Source: Mycobacteroides saopaulense
Lineage (GTDB): Bacteria > Actinomycetota > Actinomycetes > Mycobacteriales > Mycobacteriaceae
Reading direction: 5' to 3'
DNA: 64,000 nt
Assembly: GCF_001456355.1 (NCBI RefSeq)
Contig: NZ_CP010271.1
Location: 4,585,176-4,649,175 of the forward strand
Of the stretch, positions 7,611 through 16,908 are shown piece after piece (the stretch's first letter is position 1; each line of letters begins with the position of its first letter). A model generated the notes under the pieces. It was not told the origin of the DNA, made no database searches, and worked only from the letters and a program-made list of their open reading frames with translations. The translations under genes were made by a program, and so were the position numbers.

Positions 7611-10025
7611 CTACTGCCCCGGAGGTGGCGGTACGTCGCCTGCCGGTGGTGCTGCCGGCCCCACCGGAACCGTCGTCGGCGGTCCCACCGGAATGGTGAT
7701 ACCCGGCGCGATCTCGATGGTCGGCTGGATGACCGTCACCTCGCCGCCTCCCGTCGGCGCGGGCGCCGGCGGACCGTTCGGAACCGGCGGAGGCGGCACA
7801 TAGGTGGGTACGCCCGCGTATCCGCCGATCACGCCCGGCTTCGGGAAGGTCTCCTTGTTGGTGCCATCCAACGCACCGTCCATGGTCTTCTTCCAGATGT
7901 CCGACGGCAGCCCGGAACCGTAAATCGGTCCGCCCCAACTGTTCTTGATGGGCTTACCGTCGTCGGTACCCACCCACACCGCCGTCGAGAGCGACGGGGT
8001 GACGCCGACCATCCAGGCGTCCTTGTTGTCCTTGGTGTCACCCAGCTGTGCCGTACCAGTCTTGGCGGCCGACTCGCGCCCACCCGCCAGGGCGTGTCCG
8101 CGCGAGTAGGCGGCAATCGGCTTCATCGCCGAGATGGCGTTGTTCGCAACGTCATCGGAGATGCGCTTCTCCCCGGTGTTATCCGAGGACCCCGCGTCGA
8201 AAAGCACTTGGCCGTCGGCGTTCACGACCTTCTGAATGAAATGCGGCTTGCGATAGGTGCCCGATGCCGCCAGGGTTGCGTACGCCGAAGCCATGTCGAG
8301 CACTCGAGTCTGGTACTGGCCCAGCACCACACCGTTGTTCGGCGGACCGCCCTGACCGTCCTCGGACAAGGTGTGCGAGACACCCGGGAAGTTCTCGGCG
8401 ATACCGGCGTTGTGCGCGGCCGTGGCCACGTCCTCGGGTCCGTTCTTCAGCTTCAGCATGAGCCGGTAGAAGCTGGTGTTCAGCGAGCGCTTCAGCGCCT
8501 CGGCCACCGAACAGGTTCCGCACGAGGCGTCTTCGCTGTTCTTGATGGTGATGCCCTGATAGGTCAGCTCCGAGCTGTCCAGCTGATAGCCCAGGCCGAT
8601 GCCCTGCTGCAACGCCGCCACCAAGGCGAACACCTTGAAGGACGAGCCCGTCTGCAGACCCTGCTGCGCGTAATCCAGCCCCTGCGCGTTGGAGCCGCCG
8701 TAATAGGCCTTGACCGCGCCCGTGCGCGGGTCGATGGACACCACCGCCGTGCGCAGGTCCGGGTTCTCGCCCTGCAGGGTGCTGTTGACCGCGTTCTCGG
8801 CGGCCTGCTGCGCCTTGGTGTCGATCGTCGTCGTGATCTGCAGGCCCTCGGTGTTCAAGGTCTGCTCGTCGATATTGAACAGATCGGTGAGCTCGGCCAT
8901 CACCTGACGTTTGATGAGTCCGTTGGGACCCGTGGTCGCATTCTGCGCCGCGGCCTGCTCCGGCGGCACCGTCGCCGGGTACACCTGACCGGCGCGATCC
9001 TCGGCGGACAACGCGCCAATGGTGACCATGCCGTCCAGCACCCAGTTCCAGCGGTTGGTCGACTCGGGCAGATCCACCGCGGGATCCAGCCGCGACGGGC
9101 GCTGGATCAGCGCCGCCAGCAGCGCACCCTCGGACACCGTGAGCTGTTCGACCGGTTTGTCGAAGTAGGCCTTCGACGCCGCCGAGATGCCATAGGCACC
9201 GCGGCCGAAGTAGATGATGTTGAGGTAGGCCTCCAGCACCTGATCCTTGGACCAGGACTGCGACATCTTGGTGGAGATGACGATCTCCTTGGCCTTACGG
9301 GTCAGACCGCCGAAGCCGGCCCGCTGCGAGCCCACCATCGCGTTCTTCACGTACTGCTGGGTGATCGTCGATCCACCCTGGGTGTCGCCACCGAACATGT
9401 TGTTCTTGACCGCGCGCAGCAGGCCCGAGAACGAGAAGCCCGGGTTGCCGTAGAAGTCGCGGTCCTCGGCGGCCATCACGGCCGCGCGCACGTGCTGAGG
9501 CACCTGGTCGATCTTGATGTCGACCCGGTTTCCTTCCGGCGGAACGACCTTGGCCAGCTCGGTGGTGCCGTCGCTGGCCAGGATGGTCGACACCTGGCTG
9601 GTGCGGATGTCACCGGGCTTCGGGATGTCGACCACCGAGTACGCCAGCGCGAAGGTCGCCAACGGGATCACGATCGCCAACAGCACCAGGACGATCGCCA
9701 CCCGACGGAAGGTCTTCCAGCCGTTGCTCTTTCGCTTGCGACGACGCTGCGGCGGACGTGCGGAGCCACCCGGCCGGCCGTGCGGTCCCGACGGCGGATG
9801 CGGCGGCTCGTGTCCGATGCCCCCGTCCTCGTCACGTTCCAGCGCCGCGCGGGCCGCGGCCACGGCGTCCTCGTCACGCCGGTACAGCGGCAAATCCTCG
9901 ACGGGATCCAGGATCGATGTCGGACGATCGTCCATGCTGGGGTTGCGCGGTGAATCCGGGCCGCCGCCGGGAGCTATCGGATTCTGCTCGCCAACCACGC
10001 CGCCCTCACCTGTCTGCCTATTCAC
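7611..10025 (-). CDS. ponA1: Bifunctional class A penicillin-binding protein PonA1
   Basis: About 804 residues from GTG 10025. A cytoplasmic N-terminus is followed by one membrane span (VAIVLVLLAIVIPLATFALAY). The GT51 transglycosylase domain shows AAEDRDFYGNPGFSF, GGSTITQQYVKN and NIIYFGRGAYGI. The transpeptidase domain has the SxxK serine in TGSSFKVFAL, an SLNTS motif and AAKTGTAQ (KTG). A Pro-rich tail ends the protein. It polymerises and cross-links peptidoglycan at the growing pole. An in-frame start at 10097 would add 24 residues. I prefer 10025 because it overlaps the upstream stop by only 8 bp and avoids most of the overlap with the preceding gene. Confidence 0.95.
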   Translation of the reverse strand: MNRQTGEGGVVGEQNPIAPGGGPDSPRNPSMDDRPTSILDPVEDLPLYRRDEDAVAAARAALERDEDGGIGHEPPHPPSGPHGRPGGSARPPQRRRKRKSNGWKTFRRVAIVLVLLAIVIPLATFALAYSVVDIPKPGDIRTSQVSTILASDGTTELAKVVPPEGNRVDIKIDQVPQHVRAAVMAAEDRDFYGNPGFSFSGLLRAVKNNMFGGDTQGGSTITQQYVKNAMVGSQRAGFGGLTRKAKEIVISTKMSQSWSKDQVLEAYLNIIYFGRGAYGISAASKAYFDKPVEQLTVSEGALLAALIQRPSRLDPAVDLPESTNRWNWVLDGMVTIGALSAEDRAGQVYPATVPPEQAAAQNATTGPNGLIKRQVMAELTDLFNIDEQTLNTEGLQITTTIDTKAQQAAENAVNSTLQGENPDLRTAVVSIDPRTGAVKAYYGGSNAQGLDYAQQGLQTGSSFKVFALVAALQQGIGLGYQLDSSELTYQGITIKNSEDASCGTCSVAEALKRSLNTSFYRLMLKLKNGPEDVATAAHNAGIAENFPGVSHTLSEDGQGGPPNNGVVLGQYQTRVLDMASAYATLAASGTYRKPHFIQKVVNADGQVLFDAGSSDNTGEKRISDDVANNAISAMKPIAAYSRGHALAGGRESAAKTGTAQLGDTKDNKDAWMVGVTPSLSTAVWVGTDDGKPIKNSWGGPIYGSGLPSDIWKKTMDGALDGTNKETFPKPGVIGGYAGVPTYVPPPPVPNGPPAPAPTGGGEVTVIQPTIEIAPGITIPVGPPTTVPVGPAAPPAGDVPPPPGQ

Positions 10026-10440
10026 TGGCCGTCCGGGCACGAGTTGTTCGCTGGCGTGGGGTGGTCCCCTTCGGCGCCGGCAGGGCGCCCATGACATACG
10101 ACTTCACCAAATGATTCCAACTGCAGGTCCGGCATACCTCGACAACATGTACGGCGAACTCCGAGTACCTGGTCGCAAGCATCACGAGTTCCTCGGCCGT
10201 ACGAGCCGATCCCGAGACTGCGCCCAGATGTTCGCCGAAAACCCACGACACCAGTGTCAGTTGCTCCTTGCGGCAGATGGGGCACACCACCGTGCTTGGC
10301 TTGCCATGAAATTTAGCCGCACGAAGCAAGTAAGGGTTCGCATCGCAGACTTCGGCTACGCCGGTACGCCCGGAATAGACCTCTGCCAGCAGGGATCGCC
10401 GCTTGAGCGCGTAATCCACCACCTGTCTCTGCAATCGCAC
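10018..10440 (-). CDS. DUF5318-like zinc-ribbon protein (Rv0049 homologue)
   Basis: 140 residues from GTG 10440 (VRLQRQVVDYALKRRSLLAEV). Two cysteine pairs, CPIC at about residues 53-56 and CRTC at about 103-106, suggest a zinc-binding ribbon. RxGxxEVCDANPYLLRAAKFHG is typical of a conserved actinobacterial family that sits directly upstream of ponA1. The longer frame to 10995 runs antisense through the next gene and is not supported. Its biochemical role is unknown; the fixed neighbourhood suggests a link to the PBP. The ribosome site is weak. Confidence 0.85.
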   Translation of the reverse strand: MRLQRQVVDYALKRRSLLAEVYSGRTGVAEVCDANPYLLRAAKFHGKPSTVVCPICRKEQLTLVSWVFGEHLGAVSGSARTAEELVMLATRYSEFAVHVVEVCRTCSWNHLVKSYVMGALPAPKGTTPRQRTTRARTASE

Positions 10441-10570
10441 GGTAACCAGAGTACGTCCGATTAGGCACTGGCAGAGCTCGGGCCGCGCAGACAGCCTGTC
10501 CTTTGCGAACCCGAACTCTGTCCGCGTTGCACTCGTTACGATTGACCCACTGTCATCAGGAGGGGGCAAC

Positions 10571-11026
10571 GTGACATCTCGCCATCTATTGCCGGTGCTT
10601 GCCGGCTTTGCGGTCATCGGCGTCATCGCATCGGGATGCGGCAAGTCCGCCGACGCTCCCGCCCCGCAGACGGCCGCCGCGTCGACGACCTCCGCGACAC
10701 GATCCGTCCCCGTCGCCAGTCCCGCGGCCACCGCCTCGGCGCCGGCCGGTGTGAAGGGAACCGGCAAGGTCGTCGGGACGGCGATTCTGAAGGTGCTCGG
10801 CAGCGGGAGCGCGACCGTCACCTGGAAAGAAAACGGCGGACCCGCCCACGTCGAACGGGACGTGTCGCTGCCATGGGAACACACCATCGACGTCGTCGAA
10901 GAGGCCAACTCCGAAGTCAAGGCCAACGGCGCCGGTGCCACCGGCTGCACGATCACGATGGGCGACATGCTGGTGTCCTTCAAGAACGAGCCCAACCCGG
11001 CCTGCGAGTTCGCGTACTGGGGCTAG
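10571..11026 (+). CDS. MmpS-like lipoprotein
   Basis: 151 residues from GTG 10571, with AGGAGGGGG just upstream. The signal peptide ends in the lipobox IASGC, so the cysteine near residue 23 should be acylated. An Ala/Ser/Thr-rich linker follows. The C-terminal domain GSATVTWKENGGPAHVERDVSLPWEHTIDV resembles the beta-sandwich of MmpS proteins, and two further cysteines (TGCTIT and NPACEF) could pair. It is divergent from the ponA1 operon and a TACGAT -10 candidate lies at 10537-10542. There is no MmpL partner nearby. Confidence 0.75.
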   Translation: MTSRHLLPVLAGFAVIGVIASGCGKSADAPAPQTAAASTTSATRSVPVASPAATASAPAGVKGTGKVVGTAILKVLGSGSATVTWKENGGPAHVERDVSLPWEHTIDVVEEANSEVKANGAGATGCTITMGDMLVSFKNEPNPACEFAYWG

Positions 11027-11048
11027 ACACGATCCGGCGGGGCCGCTC

Positions 11049-11064
11049 TACGATTCCCCGCATG
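11049..11064 (+). promoter_or_regulatory. Leaderless-type -10 element, first DUF1707 gene
   Basis: TACGAT at 11049-11054 is followed by 7 nt and then the ATG, so transcription would begin at the start codon. Confidence 0.55.
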
Positions 11065-11847
11065 GCGACCCGTGCCAAGGACTCTGACCGAGACGTCACC
11101 TGCCAGGCACTCGATGCCGCCTTCGGCGAGGGCCAGATTTCCTCCGAGGAACACCGTCAGCGCATCGCCGTAGCCACCCGCGCACAGACCCTCGGCGAGC
11201 TCAACGGAGTGGTCTCCGATCTGCAGATCGCCCCCCTTACGGCCGAGATCCCCACGCCCCAGCCCCGCCGGCGGCTCTGGCCGGTCATCCTCGTCACCGC
11301 CGTCGTCGCGGGCATCGCCGGAGCGGGAGCCGGGATCTATGCGACACGGTCGGCGCCGCCCGACCCCGGCGCTGCCGCCGACGGCGTCGCACCGGTGGTG
11401 ATCGCCCCGACGAAGCTGTTCTCCCTCCCGGGACTCTCGGGTCTGCTGGACCAGATGCGCACCAAGTTCGGCGACACCGTCGGCATCGAGCTGACGGTCC
11501 GCGCAAACAACGCCTCGCTGGTCCGCATCGAGCCGTCGGACCCGAACCTGCCCATCACGTACCCGTACCAGGGCGGGTTCCGCGATGGCGGAGCGATGCC
11601 GGGCACCTGGCGGAACGTGCACATCGGAGACCTGAGCCGGTTCGATCCCGCCAAGATCGTCGGCGTTCTGCGTGGAGCCCCCGAAACGCTGAACGTGCCA
11701 ACCGCCGGGGACGCCGGCACCGTCATGGTGATCAAGCCCAGCGACCAAGGCGTCGACATCACCATCACCGTCTCGGAGAAGGATCGCACCGGACGGATGG
11801 TCGTCGCGGGTAACGGCGAGCCCCAAGAGGTTGCGCCCGCATCCTGA
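11062..11847 (+). CDS. DUF1707 membrane protein, copy 1
   Basis: 261 residues from ATG 11062. The N-terminal DUF1707 domain (residues about 1-55) reads RAKDSDRDVTCQALDAAFGEGQISSEEHRQRIAVA. One membrane helix follows (WPVILVTAVVAGIAGAGAGIY), then an extracytoplasmic domain of about 165 residues (GLSGLLDQMRTKFGDTVGIELTV...VGVLRGAPETLNV). A 403-codon frame extends upstream, but it is a shadow of the lipoprotein gene. This copy and the next share domain order and promoter sequence, so they arose by tandem duplication. It corresponds in position to Rv0048c. Function is unknown. Confidence 0.85.
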   Translation: MATRAKDSDRDVTCQALDAAFGEGQISSEEHRQRIAVATRAQTLGELNGVVSDLQIAPLTAEIPTPQPRRRLWPVILVTAVVAGIAGAGAGIYATRSAPPDPGAAADGVAPVVIAPTKLFSLPGLSGLLDQMRTKFGDTVGIELTVRANNASLVRIEPSDPNLPITYPYQGGFRDGGAMPGTWRNVHIGDLSRFDPAKIVGVLRGAPETLNVPTAGDAGTVMVIKPSDQGVDITITVSEKDRTGRMVVAGNGEPQEVAPAS

Positions 11848-11868
11848 CCACCAAGATCCGCGCCGCTC

Positions 11869-11884
11869 TACGATTCCTCGCATG
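11869..11884 (+). promoter_or_regulatory. Leaderless-type -10 element, second DUF1707 gene
   Basis: TACGAT at 11869-11874, 7 nt, then ATG. The surrounding CGCTCTACGATTCC is identical to that in front of copy 1, so the promoter was duplicated with the gene. Confidence 0.55.
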
Positions 11885-12727
11885 GCGACAGGTACCCGAG
11901 CCAAGGACAGCGACCGCAACGACATCTGCAAGCTCCTCGACGACGCATTGACCGACGGACAGCTGTCCATGGAAGAGCACCGCGAACGTGTCGCGGCGGC
12001 CACCACCGCGGCCACGCTGAATCAGCTCAGCTCGCTGGTGTCCGACCTGCAGAACGCGAAGGCAGCAGCCAAGATGCCCGTTCTGCAGCGGTCGGAGCAG
12101 CAATGGTGGCGCCGCTGGTACGTGCCCGCAGCCGTGGTCACCGCGCTGGTTCTGATCGGGGTCCTCATCGGGTGGGGTGCGTACGGAAACACCAGCTCGC
12201 CCTTGGACTTCACCGCCGACCCAGGTGCCAAACCCGACGGGGTGGCACCCATCGTGCTGACGCCTCCGCGTCAGCTGATGTCGCTGGGGGGTCTGAACGG
12301 GCTCTTTGAACAGATGCGTCAGAAGTTCGGGGACACCACGGGATACGAACTGAACATCTACGGGGACTACGCAATACTCACCCGGCCCGATCCTCGCGAA
12401 CCGCGCCGGGCGCTGCGCTACGACTACCGCGGCGGTTGGGGTGCCCCCGACGAGACGTCCGGCGCTCACACCGATCGCGTGGTAGATCTGGCCAAGTTCG
12501 ACGTCAAGACCATCGTCGGGCTCATGCGCGGCGCCCCCGAAACCCTCGGCATCAAGGCCACCGAGGTCAAGAACACCTACCTGTTCATCAAGCCCAACGA
12601 GGACAAGACCGCCCCACCGGACACCGTGCAGCTCGACATCTCGATCAGCAGTGAGTTCCAGAACGGATCGATCTACGTCAACCCCGACGGCAGCCTCATT
12701 CGGACCAGCTATCCGACCGAACGCTGA
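11882..12727 (+). CDS. DUF1707 membrane protein, copy 2
   Basis: 281 residues from ATG 11882. The same architecture as copy 1: DUF1707 (RAKDSDRNDICKLLDDALTDGQLSMEEHRERVAAA), one membrane helix (YVPAAVVTALVLIGVLIGWGAY) and an external domain with GGLNGLFEQMRQKFGDTTGYELNI and IVGLMRGAPETLGIK, both clearly alignable with copy 1. It has its own copy of the leaderless promoter. The external domain has diverged more than the cytoplasmic one, which suggests that ligand or partner specificity differs between the copies. Function is unknown. Confidence 0.85.
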   Translation: MATGTRAKDSDRNDICKLLDDALTDGQLSMEEHRERVAAATTAATLNQLSSLVSDLQNAKAAAKMPVLQRSEQQWWRRWYVPAAVVTALVLIGVLIGWGAYGNTSSPLDFTADPGAKPDGVAPIVLTPPRQLMSLGGLNGLFEQMRQKFGDTTGYELNIYGDYAILTRPDPREPRRALRYDYRGGWGAPDETSGAHTDRVVDLAKFDVKTIVGLMRGAPETLGIKATEVKNTYLFIKPNEDKTAPPDTVQLDISISSEFQNGSIYVNPDGSLIRTSYPTER

Positions 12728-12829
12728 ATCCTCCCCCGTGTGGCGCCCGCATATATCGCGGCGATACTATGTTCCGATCGGTGCACGAGAGATGCTCCGT
12801 CGTCATATGAGGTATTGGGAGGTGACTTC

Positions 12830-13375
12830 ATGCTGGAACTGGCCATCCTCGGCTTGCTGCTTGAGTCACCCATGCACGGCTACGAACTGCGTAAGCGCCT
12901 CACCGGATTGCTCGGCGCGTTCCGCGCGTTTTCGTACGGCTCGCTGTATCCGGCTCTGCGCCGCATGCAGGCCGACGGGCTCATCGAAGAGGACGCCGCA
13001 CCCGCGGGCACCACGGTGCTGCGGCGCGGCAAGCGTGTCTACCAACTCACCGCCCCCGGCCGTGCCCGGTTCAGCGAGCTGGTGGCCGATACCGGCCCAC
13101 AGAACTACACCGACGACGGCTTCGGCGTGCACCTGGCGTTCTTCAACCGCACCCCGGCCGAGGCCCGGATGCGGATCCTCGAAGGCCGCCGCCGTCAGGT
13201 AGAGGAACGCCGGGAGGGCCTGCGCGAGGCCATCACCCGGGCAAGCAGCTCGTTCGACCGGTACACCAAGCAGCTGCACCAGCTTGGACTGGAATCCAGT
13301 GAACGAGAAGTGAAGTGGCTCAACGACTTGATCGCCGCCGAGCGCACGGCGCAGGCACGAGTCGAGGAGCGTTAG
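12830..13375 (+). CDS. PadR-family transcriptional regulator
   Basis: 181 residues. The start at ATG 12830 follows a GGGAGGT ribosome site and gives the classic PadR opening [24 protein letters not shown]. The winged helix covers residues about 1-90 ([21 protein letters not shown]), and a helical dimerisation tail follows (residues about 115-180). It matches Rv0047c in position. It ends 41 bp before ino1, so the two are likely cotranscribed, and control of inositol synthesis is a reasonable guess. The longer frame from 12740 has no ribosome site. Confidence 0.9.
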   Translation: MLELAILGLLLESPMHGYELRKRLTGLLGAFRAFSYGSLYPALRRMQADGLIEEDAAPAGTTVLRRGKRVYQLTAPGRARFSELVADTGPQNYTDDGFGVHLAFFNRTPAEARMRILEGRRRQVEERREGLREAITRASSSFDRYTKQLHQLGLESSEREVKWLNDLIAAERTAQARVEER

Positions 13376-13416
13376 ACGTGATACAACGCACGACCATCGG
13401 TAAAGGAGAACCGTCC

Positions 13417-14508
13417 ATGTCCAACACATCATCTGAGGTGCGGGTTGCCATCGTCGGCGTCGGCAACTGCGCATCCTCACTGGTCCAGGGCGTGCAGTAC
13501 TACCAGGATGCGGACGAGAACTCCAATGTTCCGGGTCTAATGCACGTCAAGTTCGGCCCGTACCACGTGCGCGACGTGAAGTTCGTCGCCGCCTTCGACG
13601 TGGACGCCAAGAAGGTCGGCTTCGATCTGTCCGAGGCGATCTCGGCATCGGAGAACAACACCATCAAGATCGCCGACGTCCCCCCGACCGACATCATCGT
13701 GCAGCGTGGACCGACCCTGGACGGCATCGGCAAGTACTACGCCGACACCATCGAGGTCTCCGACGCCGACCCCGTCGACGTCGTGAAGGTCCTGAAGGAC
13801 AACAACGTCGACGTGCTGGTCTCCTACCTGCCGGTGGGCTCGGAAGAGGCCGACAAGTTCTACGCCCAGTGCGCCATCGACGCCAAGGTCGCGTTCGTCA
13901 ACGCGCTGCCCGTGTTCATCGCCTCGGATCCGGTGTGGGCCAAGAAGTTCGAAGATGCCGGTGTGCCCATCGTGGGTGACGACATCAAGAGCCAGGTGGG
14001 CGCCACCATCACCCACCGCGTGATGGCCAAGCTGTTCGAGGACCGCGGTGTCACCCTGGACCGCACCTATCAGCTCAACGTCGGCGGAAACATGGACTTC
14101 AAGAACATGCTCGAACGTGAGCGCCTGGAGTCCAAGAAGGTCTCCAAGACCCAGGCCGTGACCAGCAACTTGAACGGCTCGCTGGCCGACAAGGTGTACG
14201 ACAAGAACGTGCACATCGGCCCGTCCGACTACGTCGCATGGCTCGATGACCGCAAGTGGGCGTACGTGCGCCTGGAGGGCCGCGCCTTCGGTGACGTGCC
14301 GCTGAACCTCGAGTACAAGCTCGAGGTCTGGGACTCCCCCAACTCGGCCGGCATCATCATCGACGCGGTGCGTGCCGCGAAGATCGCGCTGGACCGCGGT
14401 CTCGGTGGCCCGATCCTGCCGGCCTCGGCCTACCTGATGAAGAGCCCGCCCAAGCAGCTCGCCGACGATGTCGCGCGCGCTGAGCTGGAGCAGTTCATCG
14501 AGGGCTAG
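13417..14508 (+). CDS. ino1: Inositol-1-phosphate synthase
   Basis: 363 residues from ATG 13417 with AAAGGAGA upstream. It converts glucose 6-phosphate to inositol 1-phosphate using NAD, the first step to phosphatidylinositol, PIMs, LAM and mycothiol. The Rossmann motif [16 protein letters not shown] is at the N-terminus. The catalytic core shows [14 protein letters not shown] and [12 protein letters not shown], with a lysine-rich [17 protein letters not shown] segment. Length and sequence are typical of the mycobacterial enzyme. It ends upstream of a long inverted repeat that probably terminates transcription. Confidence 0.97.
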   Translation: MSNTSSEVRVAIVGVGNCASSLVQGVQYYQDADENSNVPGLMHVKFGPYHVRDVKFVAAFDVDAKKVGFDLSEAISASENNTIKIADVPPTDIIVQRGPTLDGIGKYYADTIEVSDADPVDVVKVLKDNNVDVLVSYLPVGSEEADKFYAQCAIDAKVAFVNALPVFIASDPVWAKKFEDAGVPIVGDDIKSQVGATITHRVMAKLFEDRGVTLDRTYQLNVGGNMDFKNMLERERLESKKVSKTQAVTSNLNGSLADKVYDKNVHIGPSDYVAWLDDRKWAYVRLEGRAFGDVPLNLEYKLEVWDSPNSAGIIIDAVRAAKIALDRGLGGPILPASAYLMKSPPKQLADDVARAELEQFIEG

Positions 14509-14526
14509 TCACCAAAGCCTTACTCG

Positions 14527-14586
14527 CCGAGGGCATACCAGGTGCAGACGTTTCACCCGATTCTTCTGCGTACGGTATGCCCTCGG
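14527..14586. terminator. Long-loop inverted repeat between ino1 and the LLM gene
   Basis: Perfect 13-base arms CCGAGGGCATACC (14527-14539) and GGTATGCCCTCGG (14574-14586) flank 34 bases. It lies between two convergent genes, so it probably acts as a bidirectional terminator. The loop is unusually long. Confidence 0.6.
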
Positions 14587-14588
14587 TG

Positions 14589-15419
14589 CTATTTGAGGCG
14601 TTCAGCGATCTGAGCCAGAGCATCCAACGCGGTGGGCACGTCCCGCTCGGCCAACGGATCCAGGTGGAAAAGCACCCGATCCACGCCCGCCTCAAGATAA
14701 TCCGCGGCCAACCGCTCGTCGGCCGGCACCTCGGTGACGGTGATCCCCAGGTCGGCGCGACCCTGCTGCGCGAACCACGCGCGGACGCTCCGCACATCGG
14801 CGGCGGTGGTGCCCGGTGCCAGCGGCAACCAGCCGTCGGCCAGGCGGACCGTCCGCGACAGCGCCGCCTTGCTGGCCCCGCCGACATAGATCGGCACCGG
14901 CGAGCCGGGGCGCGGACGCGACTCAATCGGCCCGAAATCGACATGTTGGCCATGGAATTCGGTCACCTGGTGGGTCCAGATGGTCCGCAACGCCGTCAAC
15001 TGTTCATCGAGCTTCGCACCCCGCGTGGTCGGCTCGGCACCGTGGTTGCGCACCTCGCCCATGTTCCACCCGACGCCGACCCCGAGCACCAGCCGATCAT
15101 CCGAGAGCGTGGCCAGGGTGGCGACGGCCTTGGCCGTGTGCAGCACATCGCGCTGCGGCAACAGCGCCACTCCCGACCCGACGACGAGCGTGCGCGTCGC
15201 GGCCAGCGCGTAGGCGAGCACCACCGGCAGATCGCGGACCAGCGGCAGCCGCGCACGAAAAGCCGGCGGGATCTCTTCCTGTGCCGGGGTATCGGCCGGA
15301 AAGTACGAGTGATCGTCGAAGAGCAGCCAGTCGAACCCGCGCTCCTCGACGGCGCGCGCCAGCACATCCGGGGTCACGTATCCGTCGGCAGATGTGGTGG
15401 AAATCCCGAATCCGGTCAC
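14589..15419 (-). CDS. LLM-class F420-dependent oxidoreductase
   Basis: 276 residues from GTG 15419. It has the luciferase-like TIM barrel signatures FDWLLFDDHSYFPA, LPVVLAYALAATRTLVVGSGV, RLVLGVGVGWNMGEV and VPIYVGGASKAALSRTVRLADGWLPL. These are typical of the mycobacterial F420-dependent subgroup (TIGR03619-like). The substrate cannot be told from sequence. The frame extends upstream to 15677, but that part is antisense to the permease start and lacks family similarity. It stands alone, convergent with ino1. Confidence 0.85.
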   Translation of the reverse strand: MTGFGISTTSADGYVTPDVLARAVEERGFDWLLFDDHSYFPADTPAQEEIPPAFRARLPLVRDLPVVLAYALAATRTLVVGSGVALLPQRDVLHTAKAVATLATLSDDRLVLGVGVGWNMGEVRNHGAEPTTRGAKLDEQLTALRTIWTHQVTEFHGQHVDFGPIESRPRPGSPVPIYVGGASKAALSRTVRLADGWLPLAPGTTAADVRSVRAWFAQQGRADLGITVTEVPADERLAADYLEAGVDRVLFHLDPLAERDVPTALDALAQIAERLK

Positions 15420-15522
15420 GAACGTTGCAAACCCCCTGCACGCCCCCGAAATTCCGGGCAACGCGCTGCACGATCTGTCTACGGGGTGCAACATCGACCT
15501 ACCCGGCTGAAAGAGACACCAC

Positions 15523-16908
15523 ATGCCCTCCACGGATGCACCCAGCGAAGGCGGCCTGCAGCACTCGCTGCAGAAACGCCACCTGACGATGATCGCCATA
15601 GGCGGCGTGATCGGTGCCGGCCTGTTCGTCGGATCTGGTGCGACCATCCAAGCCGCCGGGCCCGCCGCATTTCTCACCTACGCCGTCACCGGCGTGCTCA
15701 TCGTGATGGTGATGCGGATGCTCGGCGAGATGGCTGTCGCCAATCCGTCCACGGGTTCCTTCGCCGACTACAGCCGGCGCGCACTCGGCGACTGGGCGGG
15801 ATTCTCGGTTGGTTGGCTGTACTGGTACTTCTGGGTGATAGTCGTCGGGTTCGAGGCGGTCGCCGGCGGCAAGCTCATTCAGGATTGGCTGCCGCGTGCG
15901 CCGCTGTGGTTGGTGGCCCTACTCCTCATGCTCGCGATGACGGCCACCAATCTTTTCTCGGTGCGCTCCTACGGCGAATTCGAATACTGGTTCGCCAGCG
16001 TGAAAGTCGCTGCGATCGTGGCATTCCTGATCGCGGGCACCTGTTACGTCTTCGGCCTGTGGCCAAACAAAGACATGGACTTCTCCAATCTCACCAAGAC
16101 CGGCTTCATGCCGCACGGCCCCGGCGCGATCTTCTCGGCCATCGTCATCGTGATCTTCTCCATGGTGGGCGCCGAGATCGCCACCATCGCCGCCGCCGAA
16201 TCGAAGGACCCCGCCAAGGCCATCAGCCAGGCCACCAACTCGGTGATCTATCGCGTGGCGATCTTCTTCGTCGGATCGATCTTCTTGATCGCGGTCATCG
16301 TGCCCTGGGACAGCCCCGAGCTGGGAACCTCGCCCTATGTCACCGCATTCAAGACGATGGGGGTGCCTGCGGCCGACCACATCATGCGGTTCGTGGTGTT
16401 GACGGCCGTGCTGTCCTGTCTGAACTCGGCGATGTACACCGCGTCCCGCATGCTTTTCGTCCTCGCCGGGCGCGGCGAGGCGCCCCGCAGTTGGCTCAAG
16501 GTGAACACCCGCGGCGTCCCGGTGCAGGCGATCCTCGCATCCTCGTTCATCGGTTTCGTCTGTGTCATCCTGGCGTACTTCTTCGAGCACACCGTCTTCC
16601 TGTTCCTGCTCAACTCCTCGGGCGCAGTAATCCTGTTCGTGTACTTGATGATTACCATTTCGCAGTTCATCCTTCGCCGCCGTACTCCGGACGAGAAACT
16701 GATCGTGAAGATGTGGGGCTACCCCTATCTGACGATCCTCACCGCGATCGGGATCGTCGCCATCCTGGTGGCTATGGGATTCCAGGACGGCACCCGCACC
16801 CAACTCTGGGCAAGTCTGCTGTCCTGGGGCGTGATCCTGGTTCTCTTCGGGGTGCTGCGGCTGACCAAGCGGGGTCAACCGCAGCCCGAGGAACCCGCTA
16901 CCCGGTGA
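15523..16908 (+). CDS. Amino-acid permease, GabP/AAT type
   Basis: 461 residues with about 12 membrane spans. It begins with the APC-family signature LQKRHLTMIAIGGVIGAGLF and AAGPAAFLTYAVTGVLIVMVMRMLGEMA. The loop FSMVGAEIATIAAAESKDPAKAI and the LNSAMYTASRMLFVLAGRGEAP motif are those of the AAT subfamily that includes GABA and aromatic amino-acid permeases. Transport is probably proton-coupled uptake. The exact substrate is uncertain, so no symbol is given. The 3' end overlaps the convergent phosphotransferase gene by 11 bp. Confidence 0.88.
   Translation: MPSTDAPSEGGLQHSLQKRHLTMIAIGGVIGAGLFVGSGATIQAAGPAAFLTYAVTGVLIVMVMRMLGEMAVANPSTGSFADYSRRALGDWAGFSVGWLYWYFWVIVVGFEAVAGGKLIQDWLPRAPLWLVALLLMLAMTATNLFSVRSYGEFEYWFASVKVAAIVAFLIAGTCYVFGLWPNKDMDFSNLTKTGFMPHGPGAIFSAIVIVIFSMVGAEIATIAAAESKDPAKAISQATNSVIYRVAIFFVGSIFLIAVIVPWDSPELGTSPYVTAFKTMGVPAADHIMRFVVLTAVLSCLNSAMYTASRMLFVLAGRGEAPRSWLKVNTRGVPVQAILASSFIGFVCVILAYFFEHTVFLFLLNSSGAVILFVYLMITISQFILRRRTPDEKLIVKMWGYPYLTILTAIGIVAILVAMGFQDGTRTQLWASLLSWGVILVLFGVLRLTKRGQPQPEEPATR

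Noticed and set aside
8094..9953. 619-codon + strand frame across ponA1
   Set aside because: Antisense to a gene with full GT51 and transpeptidase motifs; the translation is His/Arg/Gly-rich without any family signature.
10441..10995. N-terminal extension of the DUF5318-like gene
   Set aside because: Antisense to the lipoprotein gene, which has a lipobox and strong ribosome site; family similarity starts at GTG 10440.
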